NCBI GenBank assembly: GCA_039583705.1 | Contig: JAVKSM010000011.1 | Coordinates: 1 to 41,862, forward strand | Source of the DNA: JAVKSM01 sp039583705 | Lineage (GTDB): Bacteria > Actinomycetota > Actinomycetes > Mycobacteriales > Pseudonocardiaceae | Direction: 5' to 3' | DNA: 41,862 nucleotides | Shown here: positions 23,258-32,700 of the stretch, in pieces | Position numbering within the stretch: the first letter of the stretch is position 1 | Layout: the number at the start of each line of letters is the position of its first letter | The notes under the pieces: generated by a model | The model's input: only the letters and a program-made list of their open reading frames with translations | What the model was told of the DNA's origin: nothing | Databases searched by the model: none | Translations under genes and position numbers: made by a program

Positions 23258-26200
23258 ATGACGGAGACCGTCGGGATCCCGAGGTCCGGTGGCGCTGGCG
23301 CGCGGGGTGGCGGGCTGGTGGTCGAGCGGATCCGCACCACCGCGGGGATCCACCCCTATGACGAGGTCACCTGGGAACGCCGGGATGTGGTGATCACCAA
23401 CTGGCGCGACGGCTCGGTCAACTTCGAGCAGCGCGGCGTCGAGTTCCCCGACTTCTGGTCCGTCAACGCAGCCAACATCGTCACCAGCAAGTACTTCCGG
23501 GGGGCCGTCGGCACACCGCAGCGGGAGTCCAGCCTGCGCCAGATCGTCGACCGGGTCGTGCGGACGTACGCGGCCGCCGGCACCCGGCACGGCTACTTCG
23601 CCTCCGAGGCTGACGCCGACGTCTTCGCCCAAGAGCTGACCTGGATGCTGCTGCACCAGGTGTTCAGCTTCAACTCGCCCGTGTGGTTCAACGTCGGTAC
23701 GACCTCCCCGCAGCAGGTCTCCGCGTGCTTCATCCTGGCGGTCGAGGACTCGATGACCTCGATCCTCAACTGGTACCGGGAGGAGGGCCTGATCTTCAAG
23801 GGCGGCTCGGGGGCCGGCCTCAACCTGTCCCGGATCCGGTCCTCGAAGGAGCTGCTCTCCTCCGGTGGCACCGCCTCCGGTCCAGTGTCGTTCATGCGGG
23901 GGGCTGACGCCTCCGCCGGCACCATCAAGTCCGGCGGCGCCACCCGGCGGGCCGCGAAGATGGTCGTGCTCGACGTCGACCACCCGGACATCGCCGAGTT
24001 CGTCGCGACCAAGGCCCGCGAGGAGGAGAAGATCCGGGTGCTGCGCGACGCCGGGTTCGACATGGATCTCGGCGGTCGGGACATCACCTCGGTGCAGTAC
24101 CAGAACGCCAACAACTCCGTCCGCGTCACGGACATGTTCATGCGGGCCGTCGAGGCGGACGGCGAGTTCGGGTTGTGCGCCCGTACCACGGGGGAGGTGC
24201 TCGAGACCGTCCGCGCCAGGGAGCTCTACCGGGCCGTCGCCCAGGCTGCCTGGGGGTGTGCCGACCCCGGAGTCCAGTACGACGGCACGATCAACGACTG
24301 GCACACCTGCCCGGAGTCCGGGCGGATCACTGCGTCCAACCCGTGCTTCCCCGCCGGCCAGCGGGTGCTCACCGACTCGGGCCTGGTCCGCATCGGGGAG
24401 CTGGTGCGACGGGCCGCCCAGGGAGAGAGCTTCGCGGTCTACACCAACGACGTCACCCACGCGACCGAGCCGGCACAGCGGGTGGTGGCGAGCCGGCCGA
24501 CCCGCTACCTGGTCACGGGCACCAATGAGATCCTGGAGCTGAGGTTCACTGACGGTTCCCGGCTGCGGTGCACGCCCAACCACAGGATCTGGACGGCCAA
24601 CCGGGGCTGGACCCGGGCAGACGCGCTGACCGAAGCCGACCGGGTGGTGCGCTCGGTCGCGTACGCCGCGCGGCCGCACGCCTGCGAGGGCCTGCCGGCG
24701 CTCGCCCTCCGAGCCGGATCGGCCGGGCGGGGGCCGCTGCCCGCGGCGCCCGAGAAGTGGGAGGACGAGCTCGCGCACTACCTCGGCTGGCTCGCCGGGC
24801 ACGGCCGCGTGACGAAGGCCGGAGCGGTCACCGGCTACCGGGGCATGTGGGAGCGCGAGCAGCTCCTGCCCCGGCACGAGGCGATGCTGGCCCGGATCAC
24901 CGGGGTCCGGCCCACGCCGAGCGTCCACGCCGACGGCACGCTGCGGCTGCGGATCCGGCGCGGCCGGTTCGGTGCCCTGCTGCGGGCACTGGGCGTGGGC
25001 ACCGACTGGTCGGCGGGCAAGGACGTCGTCGTTCCGGAGTCCCTGTTCGCCGCCCCCGAGCACGCGCTCGTGGCCTTCCTGCGCGGTCTGTTCGACGCGG
25101 CGGGACGCGTCGTCGACCAGCCCGCCAGGGCCGCCCCGGAGGTGGGCCTGGGCTGCCGCTCGGAGGAGTTGCTCATCGGAGTGCAGGAGCTGCTGGGCAG
25201 CCTCGGCGTCCGGGCACGGATCCACGGGACGGGCGCCGAGCGGGATTCCTTCCGACACGGCCGGTTGGACGGCTCCGATCGGTTGGACGGCTCCGATGCG
25301 AGACCCGGCCGCGGAGATCCGAGCTTCGACCTACGGATCAGCGGAGCGCACCTGCCGCGGTTCGCCGAGCTCGTCGGGTTCGCCCACGTCGGGAAGGCGG
25401 CCGAGCTCGGCGCCGCGCTGGCGGATCACCGGCGCGGTGCGGTCGACGAGACGACCCGGCTGGCGCGGCGGGCTTTCGTCGGGTTCGAGACCACCTACAA
25501 CCTCACCGAGCCGCGCAACCACTCCTACGTGGTGGGCGGGACGGTCGTGGCCAACTGCAGTGAGTACATGCACCTCGACAACTCGAGCTGCAACCTCGCC
25601 TCGCTCAACCTGCTGAAGTTCCTCGGAGAGGACGGGAGGTTCGACGGGGTCAGCTTCGCGAAGGCCGTCGAGCTGGTGATCACGGCGATGGACATCTCCA
25701 TCTGCTTCGCCGACTTCCCGACCGAGGCGATCGAGCAGACCACGCGCGGCTTCCGCCAGCTCGGCATCGGCTACGCCAACCTCGGGGCACTGCTCATGGC
25801 GACCGGCCACGCCTACGACTCCGACGGTGGTCGCGCGCTGGCGGCGGCGATCACCTCGCTGATGACCGGCACCGGCTACAAGCGTTCGGCCGAGCTGGCC
25901 GGGGTGGTCGGCCCCTACGACGGTTATGCCCGCAACGCCGAGGCGCACCAGCGGGTGATGCGCAGGCACGCGGCTGCCAACGACGCGCTGCGCACCATGC
26001 ACCGCGACGACGCAGCCGTGCGCTCGCTCGCCACGGCCATGTGGCAGGAGTGCCTGAAGATCGGTGAGCGCAATGGCTGGCGCAATGCCCAGGCCTCGGT
26101 TCTCGCGCCGACCGGGACGATCGGCCTGATGATGGACTGCGATACCACGGGCATCGAGCCCGACCTGGCGCTGGTGAAGTTCAAAAAGCTCGTCGGCGGC

Positions 26201-27274
26201 GGGTCGATGCAGATCGTCAACCAGACGGTGCCGCGTGCCCTGCGGGCGCTGGGGTACCAGGACGAGCAGGTCGAGGCGGTCGTGGAGTTCGTCGCCGAGC
26301 ACGGGCACGTCATCGACGCGCCAGGGCTGCGGCGGGAGCACTACGAGGTCTTCGACTGCGCGATGGGCGAGCGGTTCATCGCGCCGATGGGCCATGTCCG
26401 GATGATGGCCGCGGTACAGCCGTTCATCTCCGGCGCGATATCCAAGACGGTGAACCTGCCCGAGTCCGCGACGGTTGCTGACGTCGAGGACATCTACCTG
26501 CAGGGATGGCGGCTCGGGCTCAAGGCGTTAGCGATCTACCGGGACAACTGCAAGGTCGGTCAGCCGCTATCCGCCGTGCGGAAGGCGAAGGAGCCGGCGG
26601 CACCAGTGGTCTCCCGCCCGGTGCGGACCCGGCTGCCCAAGAAGCGGCCCAGTCAGACCGTGTCGTTCACGGTCGGAGGGGCGGAAGGCTACCTCACCGC
26701 CGGCTCCTACCCGGACGACGGCCTGGGCGAGATCTTCGTCAAGATGTCGAAGCAGGGCTCCACGCTGTCCGGGGTCATGGACGCCTTCTCGATGGCGATC
26801 TCCATCGCACTGCAGTACGGCGTCCCGCTGGAGACCTACGTCTCGAAGTTCGTCAACATGCGCTTCGAGCCGGCCGGCATGACCGACGACCCGGACGTCC
26901 GGATGGCGACGAGCATCGTGGACTACCTGTTCCGCCGCATCGGGCTGGACTACCTGCCGACCGAGAAGCGGACCCAGCTCGGCATCTTCTCGGCCCAGGA
27001 ACGAGCTGACCAGGTAGCGGCCGGCGACGACGCGGGGCCGGTGACCGGCGAGCTGGATGTCGAGCATTTGCGCTCCACCGTCGATGCTCACCCGGCCATG
27101 GGTCCGGTCCAGCGGCTGGTGGACCCGACGATCGGAAGCTCTATCGAGCTCATCGAGCTCCAGCGCGGCACAGCGGCCGACGCACCGCTGTGCCTGACCT
27201 GCGGGACGAAGATGCGCCCGGCCGGCTCCTGCTACGTGTGCGAGGGCTGTGGTTCGACCTCCGGCTGCAGCTAG
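23258..27274 (+). CDS. nrdJ: Adenosylcobalamin-dependent (class II) ribonucleotide reductase with intein
   Basis: A 1338-residue precursor; removal of the 404-residue intein at 363-766 leaves a 934-residue class II reductase that makes dNTP precursors using coenzyme B12 and needs no oxygen. The N-terminus (HPYDEVTWERRDVVITNWRD) is typical of actinobacterial NrdJ, C in VSACFILAVEDS is a candidate redox cysteine, and the active-site segment NP/CSEYMHLDNSSCNL is split by the intein. The C-terminus has a four-plus cysteine zinc/thiol tail (CLTCGTKM, CYVCEGCG). ATG 23258 follows AGAGGGG; a GTG at 23198 overlapping the nrdR stop would add 20 residues. NrdR boxes upstream should control it. Confidence 0.96.
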   Translation: MTETVGIPRSGGAGARGGGLVVERIRTTAGIHPYDEVTWERRDVVITNWRDGSVNFEQRGVEFPDFWSVNAANIVTSKYFRGAVGTPQRESSLRQIVDRVVRTYAAAGTRHGYFASEADADVFAQELTWMLLHQVFSFNSPVWFNVGTTSPQQVSACFILAVEDSMTSILNWYREEGLIFKGGSGAGLNLSRIRSSKELLSSGGTASGPVSFMRGADASAGTIKSGGATRRAAKMVVLDVDHPDIAEFVATKAREEEKIRVLRDAGFDMDLGGRDITSVQYQNANNSVRVTDMFMRAVEADGEFGLCARTTGEVLETVRARELYRAVAQAAWGCADPGVQYDGTINDWHTCPESGRITASNPCFPAGQRVLTDSGLVRIGELVRRAAQGESFAVYTNDVTHATEPAQRVVASRPTRYLVTGTNEILELRFTDGSRLRCTPNHRIWTANRGWTRADALTEADRVVRSVAYAARPHACEGLPALALRAGSAGRGPLPAAPEKWEDELAHYLGWLAGHGRVTKAGAVTGYRGMWEREQLLPRHEAMLARITGVRPTPSVHADGTLRLRIRRGRFGALLRALGVGTDWSAGKDVVVPESLFAAPEHALVAFLRGLFDAAGRVVDQPARAAPEVGLGCRSEELLIGVQELLGSLGVRARIHGTGAERDSFRHGRLDGSDRLDGSDARPGRGDPSFDLRISGAHLPRFAELVGFAHVGKAAELGAALADHRRGAVDETTRLARRAFVGFETTYNLTEPRNHSYVVGGTVVANCSEYMHLDNSSCNLASLNLLKFLGEDGRFDGVSFAKAVELVITAMDISICFADFPTEAIEQTTRGFRQLGIGYANLGALLMATGHAYDSDGGRALAAAITSLMTGTGYKRSAELAGVVGPYDGYARNAEAHQRVMRRHAAANDALRTMHRDDAAVRSLATAMWQECLKIGERNGWRNAQASVLAPTGTIGLMMDCDTTGIEPDLALVKFKKLVGGGSMQIVNQTVPRALRALGYQDEQVEAVVEFVAEHGHVIDAPGLRREHYEVFDCAMGERFIAPMGHVRMMAAVQPFISGAISKTVNLPESATVADVEDIYLQGWRLGLKALAIYRDNCKVGQPLSAVRKAKEPAAPVVSRPVRTRLPKKRPSQTVSFTVGGAEGYLTAGSYPDDGLGEIFVKMSKQGSTLSGVMDAFSMAISIALQYGVPLETYVSKFVNMRFEPAGMTDDPDVRMATSIVDYLFRRIGLDYLPTEKRTQLGIFSAQERADQVAAGDDAGPVTGELDVEHLRSTVDAHPAMGPVQRLVDPTIGSSIELIELQRGTAADAPLCLTCGTKMRPAGSCYVCEGCGSTSGCS
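24344..25555 (+). other. Intein in NrdJ with degenerate LAGLIDADG endonuclease
   Basis: The 404-residue insert starts with Cys1 (CFPAGQRVLTDSGLVRIGEL) and ends GGTVVAN, followed by extein Cys. Splicing block B is CTPNHRIW (TxxH) and block F is YNLTEPRNHSYVVGGT. Two LAGLIDADG helices are recognisable, LGWLAGHGRV at about intein residue 145 and FLRGLFDAAGRV at about residue 247, but the catalytic acidic residue is replaced in each (His and Ala). The penultimate residue is Ala instead of the usual His. It splits Asn-Pro from the catalytic Cys of NrdJ. Confidence 0.93.
25262..25297. repeat. 18-bp tandem duplication inside the intein
   Basis: CGGTTGGACGGCTCCGAT is present twice in a row (25262-25279, 25280-25297), encoding Arg-Leu-Asp-Gly-Ser-Asp twice. 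It lies after the second endonuclease helix and before block F. Confidence 0.85.
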
Positions 27275-27325
27275 AACCGAGCATTGTTGCGTCAGCCGCA
27301 AACGACGTGAGGTGTCCGGGGCTCC

Positions 27326-27350
27326 GGGGGCGGCACGTCGTGCCGCCCCC
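27326..27350. terminator. Bidirectional hairpin between nrdJ and padR
   Basis: A perfect 11-bp stem, GGGGGCGGCAC (27326-27336) and GTGCCGCCCCC (27340-27350), with a 3-nt loop. It sits between convergent genes, 51 bp after the nrdJ stop and 8 bp before the padR stop. There is no T-run, as is usual in GC-rich actinobacteria. Confidence 0.75.
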
Positions 27351-27358
27351 TGCACCAC

Positions 27359-28039
27359 TCAACCGCCCTCGCCCGTCGGCTCGTCCTCCGCGAGCAGTCG
27401 GTAGATCCGGCGCCGAGTCTCGGCGAGGATCGACTTCAGCTCCTCCCGCTGCCGGTCGTTTCCCGTCGCCGCGGCCTGCATGACGGCCGCCGCCAGTTGC
27501 CGGCCCAGTTCGCGCAGCTCGACGAGATCCGCCGAAGGCCCGGCCACGCTGTCCCAGACCGCGGCCAGCTCCTCGGCGCGCTCCTCGACGTAACGCCGCC
27601 CGGCATCGGTCAGGTGCATCACCCGCCGGCCCTCGGCCTGCTCGGTACGGACCAGCCCTTCGTCTTCGAGCTGCTGCAGTGTCGGGTAGACCGATCCCGG
27701 GCTGGGGCGCCATGTCCCCCCGCTGCGCTCGGCGATCTCCTGCATGATCTGGTAACCGTGCAGCGGCGCCTCGGCGAGCAGTGCGAGCACGGCGGTTCGC
27801 ACATCGCCTCGGTCACGTCGGCCACCCCGGCGCCAGCCGCCGCCGAAGCCGGGTCCGAACGGGAAGCCCGGCCCGAACCCGCCCGGCCCGAACCCGCCGG
27901 GCCCGCCACCCGGCCCGTGTCGTCGGCCGCCGTGCCCGTGCCCGTGGTGCTCCGGCCCGTGCCCGCCGTGGGCGCCCATCGCCATCCGTGCGCCGAGGTT
28001 CCCCAGCCACGCCTGCCGCGCGTGCCACGTCGCGTCCAC
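27359..28039 (-). CDS. PadR-family regulator with Gly/His-rich N-terminal region
   Basis: A 226-residue PadR-type repressor. The winged helix starts near residue 78 (VRTAVLALLAEAPLHGYQIM, then PSPGSVYPTLQQLEDEGLV), followed by a helical dimerisation tail. Residues 20-75 form a low-complexity Gly/His/Arg/Pro stretch (GGHGPEHHGHGHGG and repeated GPGGFGPG), which could bind metal ions or simply be a linker. The GTG at 28039 has GGAGGA upstream at a spacing of 9; an ATG 14 codons earlier is possible. An AT-rich operator candidate lies just upstream. No obvious target transporter is adjacent. Confidence 0.88.
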   Translation of the reverse strand: MDATWHARQAWLGNLGARMAMGAHGGHGPEHHGHGHGGRRHGPGGGPGGFGPGGFGPGFPFGPGFGGGWRRGGRRDRGDVRTAVLALLAEAPLHGYQIMQEIAERSGGTWRPSPGSVYPTLQQLEDEGLVRTEQAEGRRVMHLTDAGRRYVEERAEELAAVWDSVAGPSADLVELRELGRQLAAAVMQAAATGNDRQREELKSILAETRRRIYRLLAEDEPTGEGG

Positions 28040-28082
28040 CGTTATCTTTCCTCCCTGTAGTGAGCTGTCGAGACACATCAAA

Positions 28083-28101
28083 GATATATCGTTATACTAT
28101 C
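28083..28101 (-). promoter_or_regulatory. AT-rich palindromic operator candidate before padR
   Basis: GATATATCGTTATACTATC contains the perfect palindrome GATATATC and outer GATA/TATC arms. It stands out in GC-rich surroundings, 44 bp before the padR start, and resembles the ATAT-type operators of PadR proteins, so autoregulation is likely. Confidence 0.5.
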
Positions 28102-28196
28102 GGTGACAAGCACGCTGATGCTCGGATCGAGCGACCGCCCCGGCCCCGCGACCGCCCCCGGCGCGGAGATCCCGGCGCAGGAACAACCAAGCGGGC

Positions 28197-28556
28197 TCAG
28201 TGCCGCTGTCGAGCGCGGCCGCGCAGGAACTCCGACCAGGACCACCTCGTCACCGGCTCGTCCACCTCGGCGAACCAGGTCCCGTCGCGCTCGACGACCA
28301 GGTAGACGTCAAGGTGGTAGCGGGAGCTGGTGAGGCAGCGACCGGTACGTAGGTCGAAGCAGTACGAGTGCAGGGGGCAGACCAGCGTGCTGTCCTCGCG
28401 CACCCGGCCCTGCGCCAGCGGGCCCCGGTTGTGCGGGCATGCGGCGTCGGTGACGCGGTACTCGCCGGCAACGACGAACACGGCGAAGGCGCGGCCGTCC
28501 GGCGAGACGACAGTCCACGAGTCGCGGCCGGCGGGCTCACCCAGCGGGATCAACAC
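28197..28556 (-). CDS. Rieske [2Fe-2S] domain protein
   Basis: A 119-residue single-domain Rieske protein. The cluster ligands are in CPHNRGPLAQG and CPLHSYCFD, the C-x-H and C-x2-H pairs, within a NirD/ferredoxin-like beta fold (DSWTVVSPDGRAFAVFVV upstream). It ends SWSEFLRGRARQRH. It follows iclR by 13 bp on the same strand, suggesting one transcript. The start is uncertain: GTG 28556 has no good ribosome site, so translation may depend on iclR. It could be an electron carrier for an oxygenase or for the divergent oxidoreductase; no oxygenase large subunit is nearby. Confidence 0.8.
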   Translation of the reverse strand: MLIPLGEPAGRDSWTVVSPDGRAFAVFVVAGEYRVTDAACPHNRGPLAQGRVREDSTLVCPLHSYCFDLRTGRCLTSSRYHLDVYLVVERDGTWFAEVDEPVTRWSWSEFLRGRARQRH

Positions 28557-28569
28557 GGTGCGACCGGCG

Positions 28570-29403
28570 TCATCTCTTCCCAGCCATGGATCCGATCTCC
28601 TTCCATCGGTCTTCCCGGTCTTCCCGACACCGGGCAGTTTCCGGGGACCAACCCAGACGGCGGGAAACGGCTTCCCCGGCCTCGACCACGGCACGGGCGA
28701 ACCGGCGACGCGACGCGGCGCCGGACCGGGCCACAGGTGCCCCGATGCTGATCGCGGCGACCACGTCGCCGTGGAGGTCGCGCACCGGGGCCGCGATGGA
28801 GACCACACCGATCTCGAGCTCGTTGATCTCCTCGGCGTAGCCGCAGCGGCGGATCCGACTCAGCTCGTCACGCAGCCGGGCCCGGTCCGTGATCGTCTGT
28901 GGGGCGAGGGGGAGCAACTCGGTCCGGGTCAGGAACGCCTCGCGCTGCGGTTCCGGGCGGAAGGCGATGAGGACCCTTCCCGAGCTGGTGCAGTGTGCCG
29001 GGACCCGGCGTCCGGTCTCGGTGAACAGCCGCAGCGAGTGGGCGCTCTCCATGCGGTCCACGTAGACAACCTCGTCACCGTCGAGCACCCCGACCTGAGC
29101 GGACTCGCCGGTCTGCTCACGCAACAGGATGAGCACCGGACCGGCGGCCGCATGCAGGGCCATGTGCACCCTGACCGCCTCGCCGAGCTCGACCATCGCG
29201 ATGCCCAGCCGGTATCCGCCAGTGCGCGCGTCCTGCTCGACCAGACCCTCGGCCACCAACGTGGACAGCAGCCGGTGCACGTTGCTCTTCCCCAGGCCCA
29301 GCCGCCGGGCCAGCTCGGAGACCCCGATCTCCTGCTCACGCGACAGGAAAGCCTTCAGCAGCCGCGCGGCGTTGCGGACGGTGGACAGCGTCGCATCCGA
29401 CAT
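28570..29403 (-). CDS. IclR-family transcriptional regulator
   Basis: A 277-residue IclR-type regulator. The N-terminal winged helix covers about residues 8-70 (TVRNAARLLKAFL, then VSELARRLGLGKSNVHRLL). The effector-binding domain follows with VPAHCTSSGRVLIAF and AAISIGAPVAR signatures. The ATG at 29403 has GAGGTTGAG upstream; a GTG 13 codons earlier is in frame. It is divergent from the indolepyruvate:ferredoxin oxidoreductase gene across 300 bp, so it most likely controls that gene in response to an aromatic or 2-oxo acid. Confidence 0.92.
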   Translation of the reverse strand: MSDATLSTVRNAARLLKAFLSREQEIGVSELARRLGLGKSNVHRLLSTLVAEGLVEQDARTGGYRLGIAMVELGEAVRVHMALHAAAGPVLILLREQTGESAQVGVLDGDEVVYVDRMESAHSLRLFTETGRRVPAHCTSSGRVLIAFRPEPQREAFLTRTELLPLAPQTITDRARLRDELSRIRRCGYAEEINELEIGVVSIAAPVRDLHGDVVAAISIGAPVARSGAASRRRFARAVVEAGEAVSRRLGWSPETARCREDREDRWKEIGSMAGKR

Positions 29404-29703
29404 GCCGGGCTCAACCTCGTTGACCGGCTGCCCGGTGCCCACTCCGGCGGCTGCCTCGCGATCTTCTCGCGATGTCGCGCCCGCGGCGCGTCCGGCGGGG
29501 ATCCGGCGCGGTCGGTTCTGGTATCTGGAACATTTGATCGTCTTTCCGAACGCTAGGGGGGCACCGTCAGGCAGTCAAGACCAGATCCCTCGGGTACTCG
29601 GCCGAGGCAACCCGGGTGGTGGTGCAGAGTGTCCACAGTGCGGCGGCCCTGGTCCCCGCAGCGCTGGAACGAACCCCAGCAGTGACGTCGGGAGGTTGAC
29701 GCG
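29404..29703. other. Divergent control region between iclR and the oxidoreductase gene
   Basis: No gene is seen in these 300 bp. A short less GC-rich stretch near 29525-29550 has GGAA and TTCC arms (29527-29530 and 29544-29547) around ACATTTGATCGTC, a possible IclR operator. No confident -35/-10 pair was found. Confidence 0.35.
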
Positions 29704-32700
29704 GTGACCCTGCAGCAGGACGCCCCCGCCCCGGTCGACTTCGACCTCACCGCGCGCTACCGGCCTGGTGCCGGTCCGGTCCTGCTCACCGGGGTCCAGG
29801 CCGTCGGCCGCCTGCTCGTCGAACAGCACGCCCGCGACGCCGCGGCGGCCCGACAGACCGCCTCGTTCGTCTCCGGGTACCAGGGCAGCCCGCTGGGTGG
29901 GCTGGACCGCGCCCTCGCCGGTGCGCCGGAGCTGCGCGCGAGGTACGGCGTGCACCTGGTGCCGGGGCTCAACGAGGAGCTCGGGGCCACCGCCGTCTGG
30001 GGCAGCCAACTGGAGGTGCCCGGGCGGTCCCGGACCGTCGACGGGGTCGTCGGGGTCTGGTACGGCAAGGCACCCGGCGTGGACCGGGCGGGTGACCCGA
30101 TGCGGCACGGCAACATGTGCGGCGCACACCCGCGCGGTGGCGTGCTGGTGCTGGCGGGCGACGACCCGGCGTGCAAGTCCTCCACCATCCCGTGCGTCAG
30201 CGAGCGGGTGCTGGCCGGCTACGGGTTGCCGGTGCTCTTCCCCGGCGACGCTGGCGAACTCGTGCGGCTCGGGCTGTACGGCGTCGCGGCCTCGCGTGCC
30301 AGCGGCTACTGGATGGGGGTGAAGGTCGTCGCCGACGTCGCTGACGGCGTCTACGGGGTCGAAGCGGACGTCGCCGACGTGGACATCACCGTGCCGGAGC
30401 TGGAGTGGGAGGGTCGGCCGTGGACCTACCGCCAGACCCCGGTGCTCCTCCCGCCGGCAAGCCTGGCTGCCGAGGCCGAGCTGTACGGCCCGCGGCAGGC
30501 GATGCTGGCGGAGTTCCTCGCCGCCAACCCGGTCAACGTCGTCGACGTCGACCCTCCCGGGGCGTGGTTGGGGATCGTCGCAGGCGGCAAGACCTACCAC
30601 GACACCCGGCAGGCACTGCGGGACCTGGGACTGGCCGACGACGACGCGCTGCGCCGGGCCGGCATCCGGATGCTGCGCCTGGGGATGATCCACCCGGTCG
30701 AGCGGGCGCTGCTGCGCCGCTTCGCGGCCGGCTTGGAGCAGGTGGTCGTCGTCGAGGAGAAGACCCCGTTCGTCGAGTCGGCGGTGCGGGACGCGCTGTA
30801 CGGGCTGCCGGGCGCTCCGACCGTCGTCGGCTCGGTGGACGAGCGGGGCCGGCCGCTCGTCCCGGTCACCGGGGAGCTCGCCGCGGGCGTGCTCCTGGCG
30901 CCGCTGCGCCGGGTGCTGCGCGATCGGGTGCCGCTGCCGCCGCCGGCCGCAGCGCGGCCGACGCTGGAGCTGCTGCCGGTCAGCCGCATCCCGTACTTCT
31001 GCTCGGGCTGCCCACACAACCGGTCCACGTTGGTGCCCGAGGGTTCCGTGAACGGCGGTGGGATCGGCTGTCACGCGATGGTCGCGCTGACCGACCGGCC
31101 CGGCAGCGAGGTCAGCTCGATCACCCAGATGGGGGGTGAGGGCGCGCAGTGGATCGGCCAGAGCCCGTTCCTCGGTCCCGACGAGGCCGTGACCCCGGTG
31201 CACATGTTCCAGAACATGGGCGACGGTACCTTCGCGCATTCCGGCCAGCTCGCGGTGCAGGCCTGTGTCGCGGCCGGGGTGACGATCACGTTCAAGCTGC
31301 TCTACAACCGCGCGGTCGCGATGACCGGCGGTCAGGACGCCGAGGGCGGCCTCGAGGTGCCGGCGCTGACCCGCAAGCTCGCAGCCGAGGGCGTCACCCG
31401 GATCATCGTCTGCGCGGAGGAACCGGAGCGGTTCGGCCGCCGCCGGCCCGGCTTCGCGGCCGGCGTCGACGTCTGGCACCGCGACCGGCTTGCGGAGGCC
31501 CAGCGGCTGCTGCGCGAGGTCCCCGGCGTCACCGTGCTCATCTACGACCAGCGGTGCGCCGCGGAGTCCCGCCGCCTGCGCAAGCGCGGCGCGTTGCCGG
31601 TGCGTACCACGCGGGTCGTCATCAACGAGGCCGTCTGCGAGGGCTGCGGCGACTGTGGGGAGAAAAGCAACTGCCTGTCCGTGCAGCCAGTGGCCACCGA
31701 GTTCGGACGCAAGACCCGCATCGACCAGACATCCTGCAACACCGACTACAGTTGCCTGGACGGTGACTGCCCCTCGTTCGTCACCGTCGAGACCCCCAGC
31801 CCCGCATCGGGAGCCTCGGGAGTGTCGAGGCGGCAGCGGCCCGAGCCGCCCGCGGTTCCCGAGGTCCCGGTGACGCGGCCCACTGGCAACGCGCAGGTCT
31901 TCCTCGCCGGCATCGGGGGTACCGGGATCGTCACGGTCAACCAGGTGCTGGGCAGTGCCGCGATCCGCGACGGCCTGGCCGTGCGGGGTCTGGACCAGAC
32001 CGGGTTGTCGCAGAAGGCCGGGCCGGTCGTCTCCCACCTGCGGATCTGCGAGGGCGAGCCGGAGCCCTCGAACCGGGTGAGCCCAGGGCAGGCGGACTGC
32101 TACCTGGCCTTCGACCTGCTCGTCGGCGCGGACGCGCGCAACCTGCGTTACGCCGACCCGGCCCGCACGGTCGCGGTCGTCTCGACGAGCCCGACGCCGA
32201 CCGGATCCATGGTTCGGGACCCGCGCGTGACCGGCCCGGCGCCCGCCGCGCTGCTCGAGCGGGTCCGCGGCGTGACGCGCGAGGTCGTGGGCCTCGACAT
32301 CCTGGCGGCGTCCGAGGCGTTGTTCGGCGAGACCATGCCGGCGAACCTGCTGCTCGTCGGTGCCGCCCACCAGGCCGGCGTGCTGCCCCTCTCGGCCGCC
32401 GCCATCGAGTGGGCGATCGGCCTCAACGGGGTCGCGGTGCCGGCGAACCTCGCCGCGTTCCGGTGGGGGCGGGTCGCCGTGGCCGACCCGGACGCCTTCG
32501 CCCTCGCCACCGGCCGGCCACCGGCCGCGGTGCCGCCGCCTGACCCGGCCCTCGAGCTGGGGGCGCTGGCGGGGGAGACCGGTCGGCTTGCCGCGGTCCG
32601 GGCCGCGGCACTCGTCGAGTACCAGGGTCCGCGGCTGGCCTGCGAGTACCTCCGGCTGCTCGGCCGGGTGTGGCAGGCCGAGCGGGCGGTGGGGGAGCGC

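Noticed and set aside
23069..25258. 729-residue minus-strand frame opposite nrdR/nrdJ
   Set aside because: No recognisable domain and Arg/Gly/Asp/His-rich composition typical of antisense frames; nrdJ on the plus strand is unambiguous.
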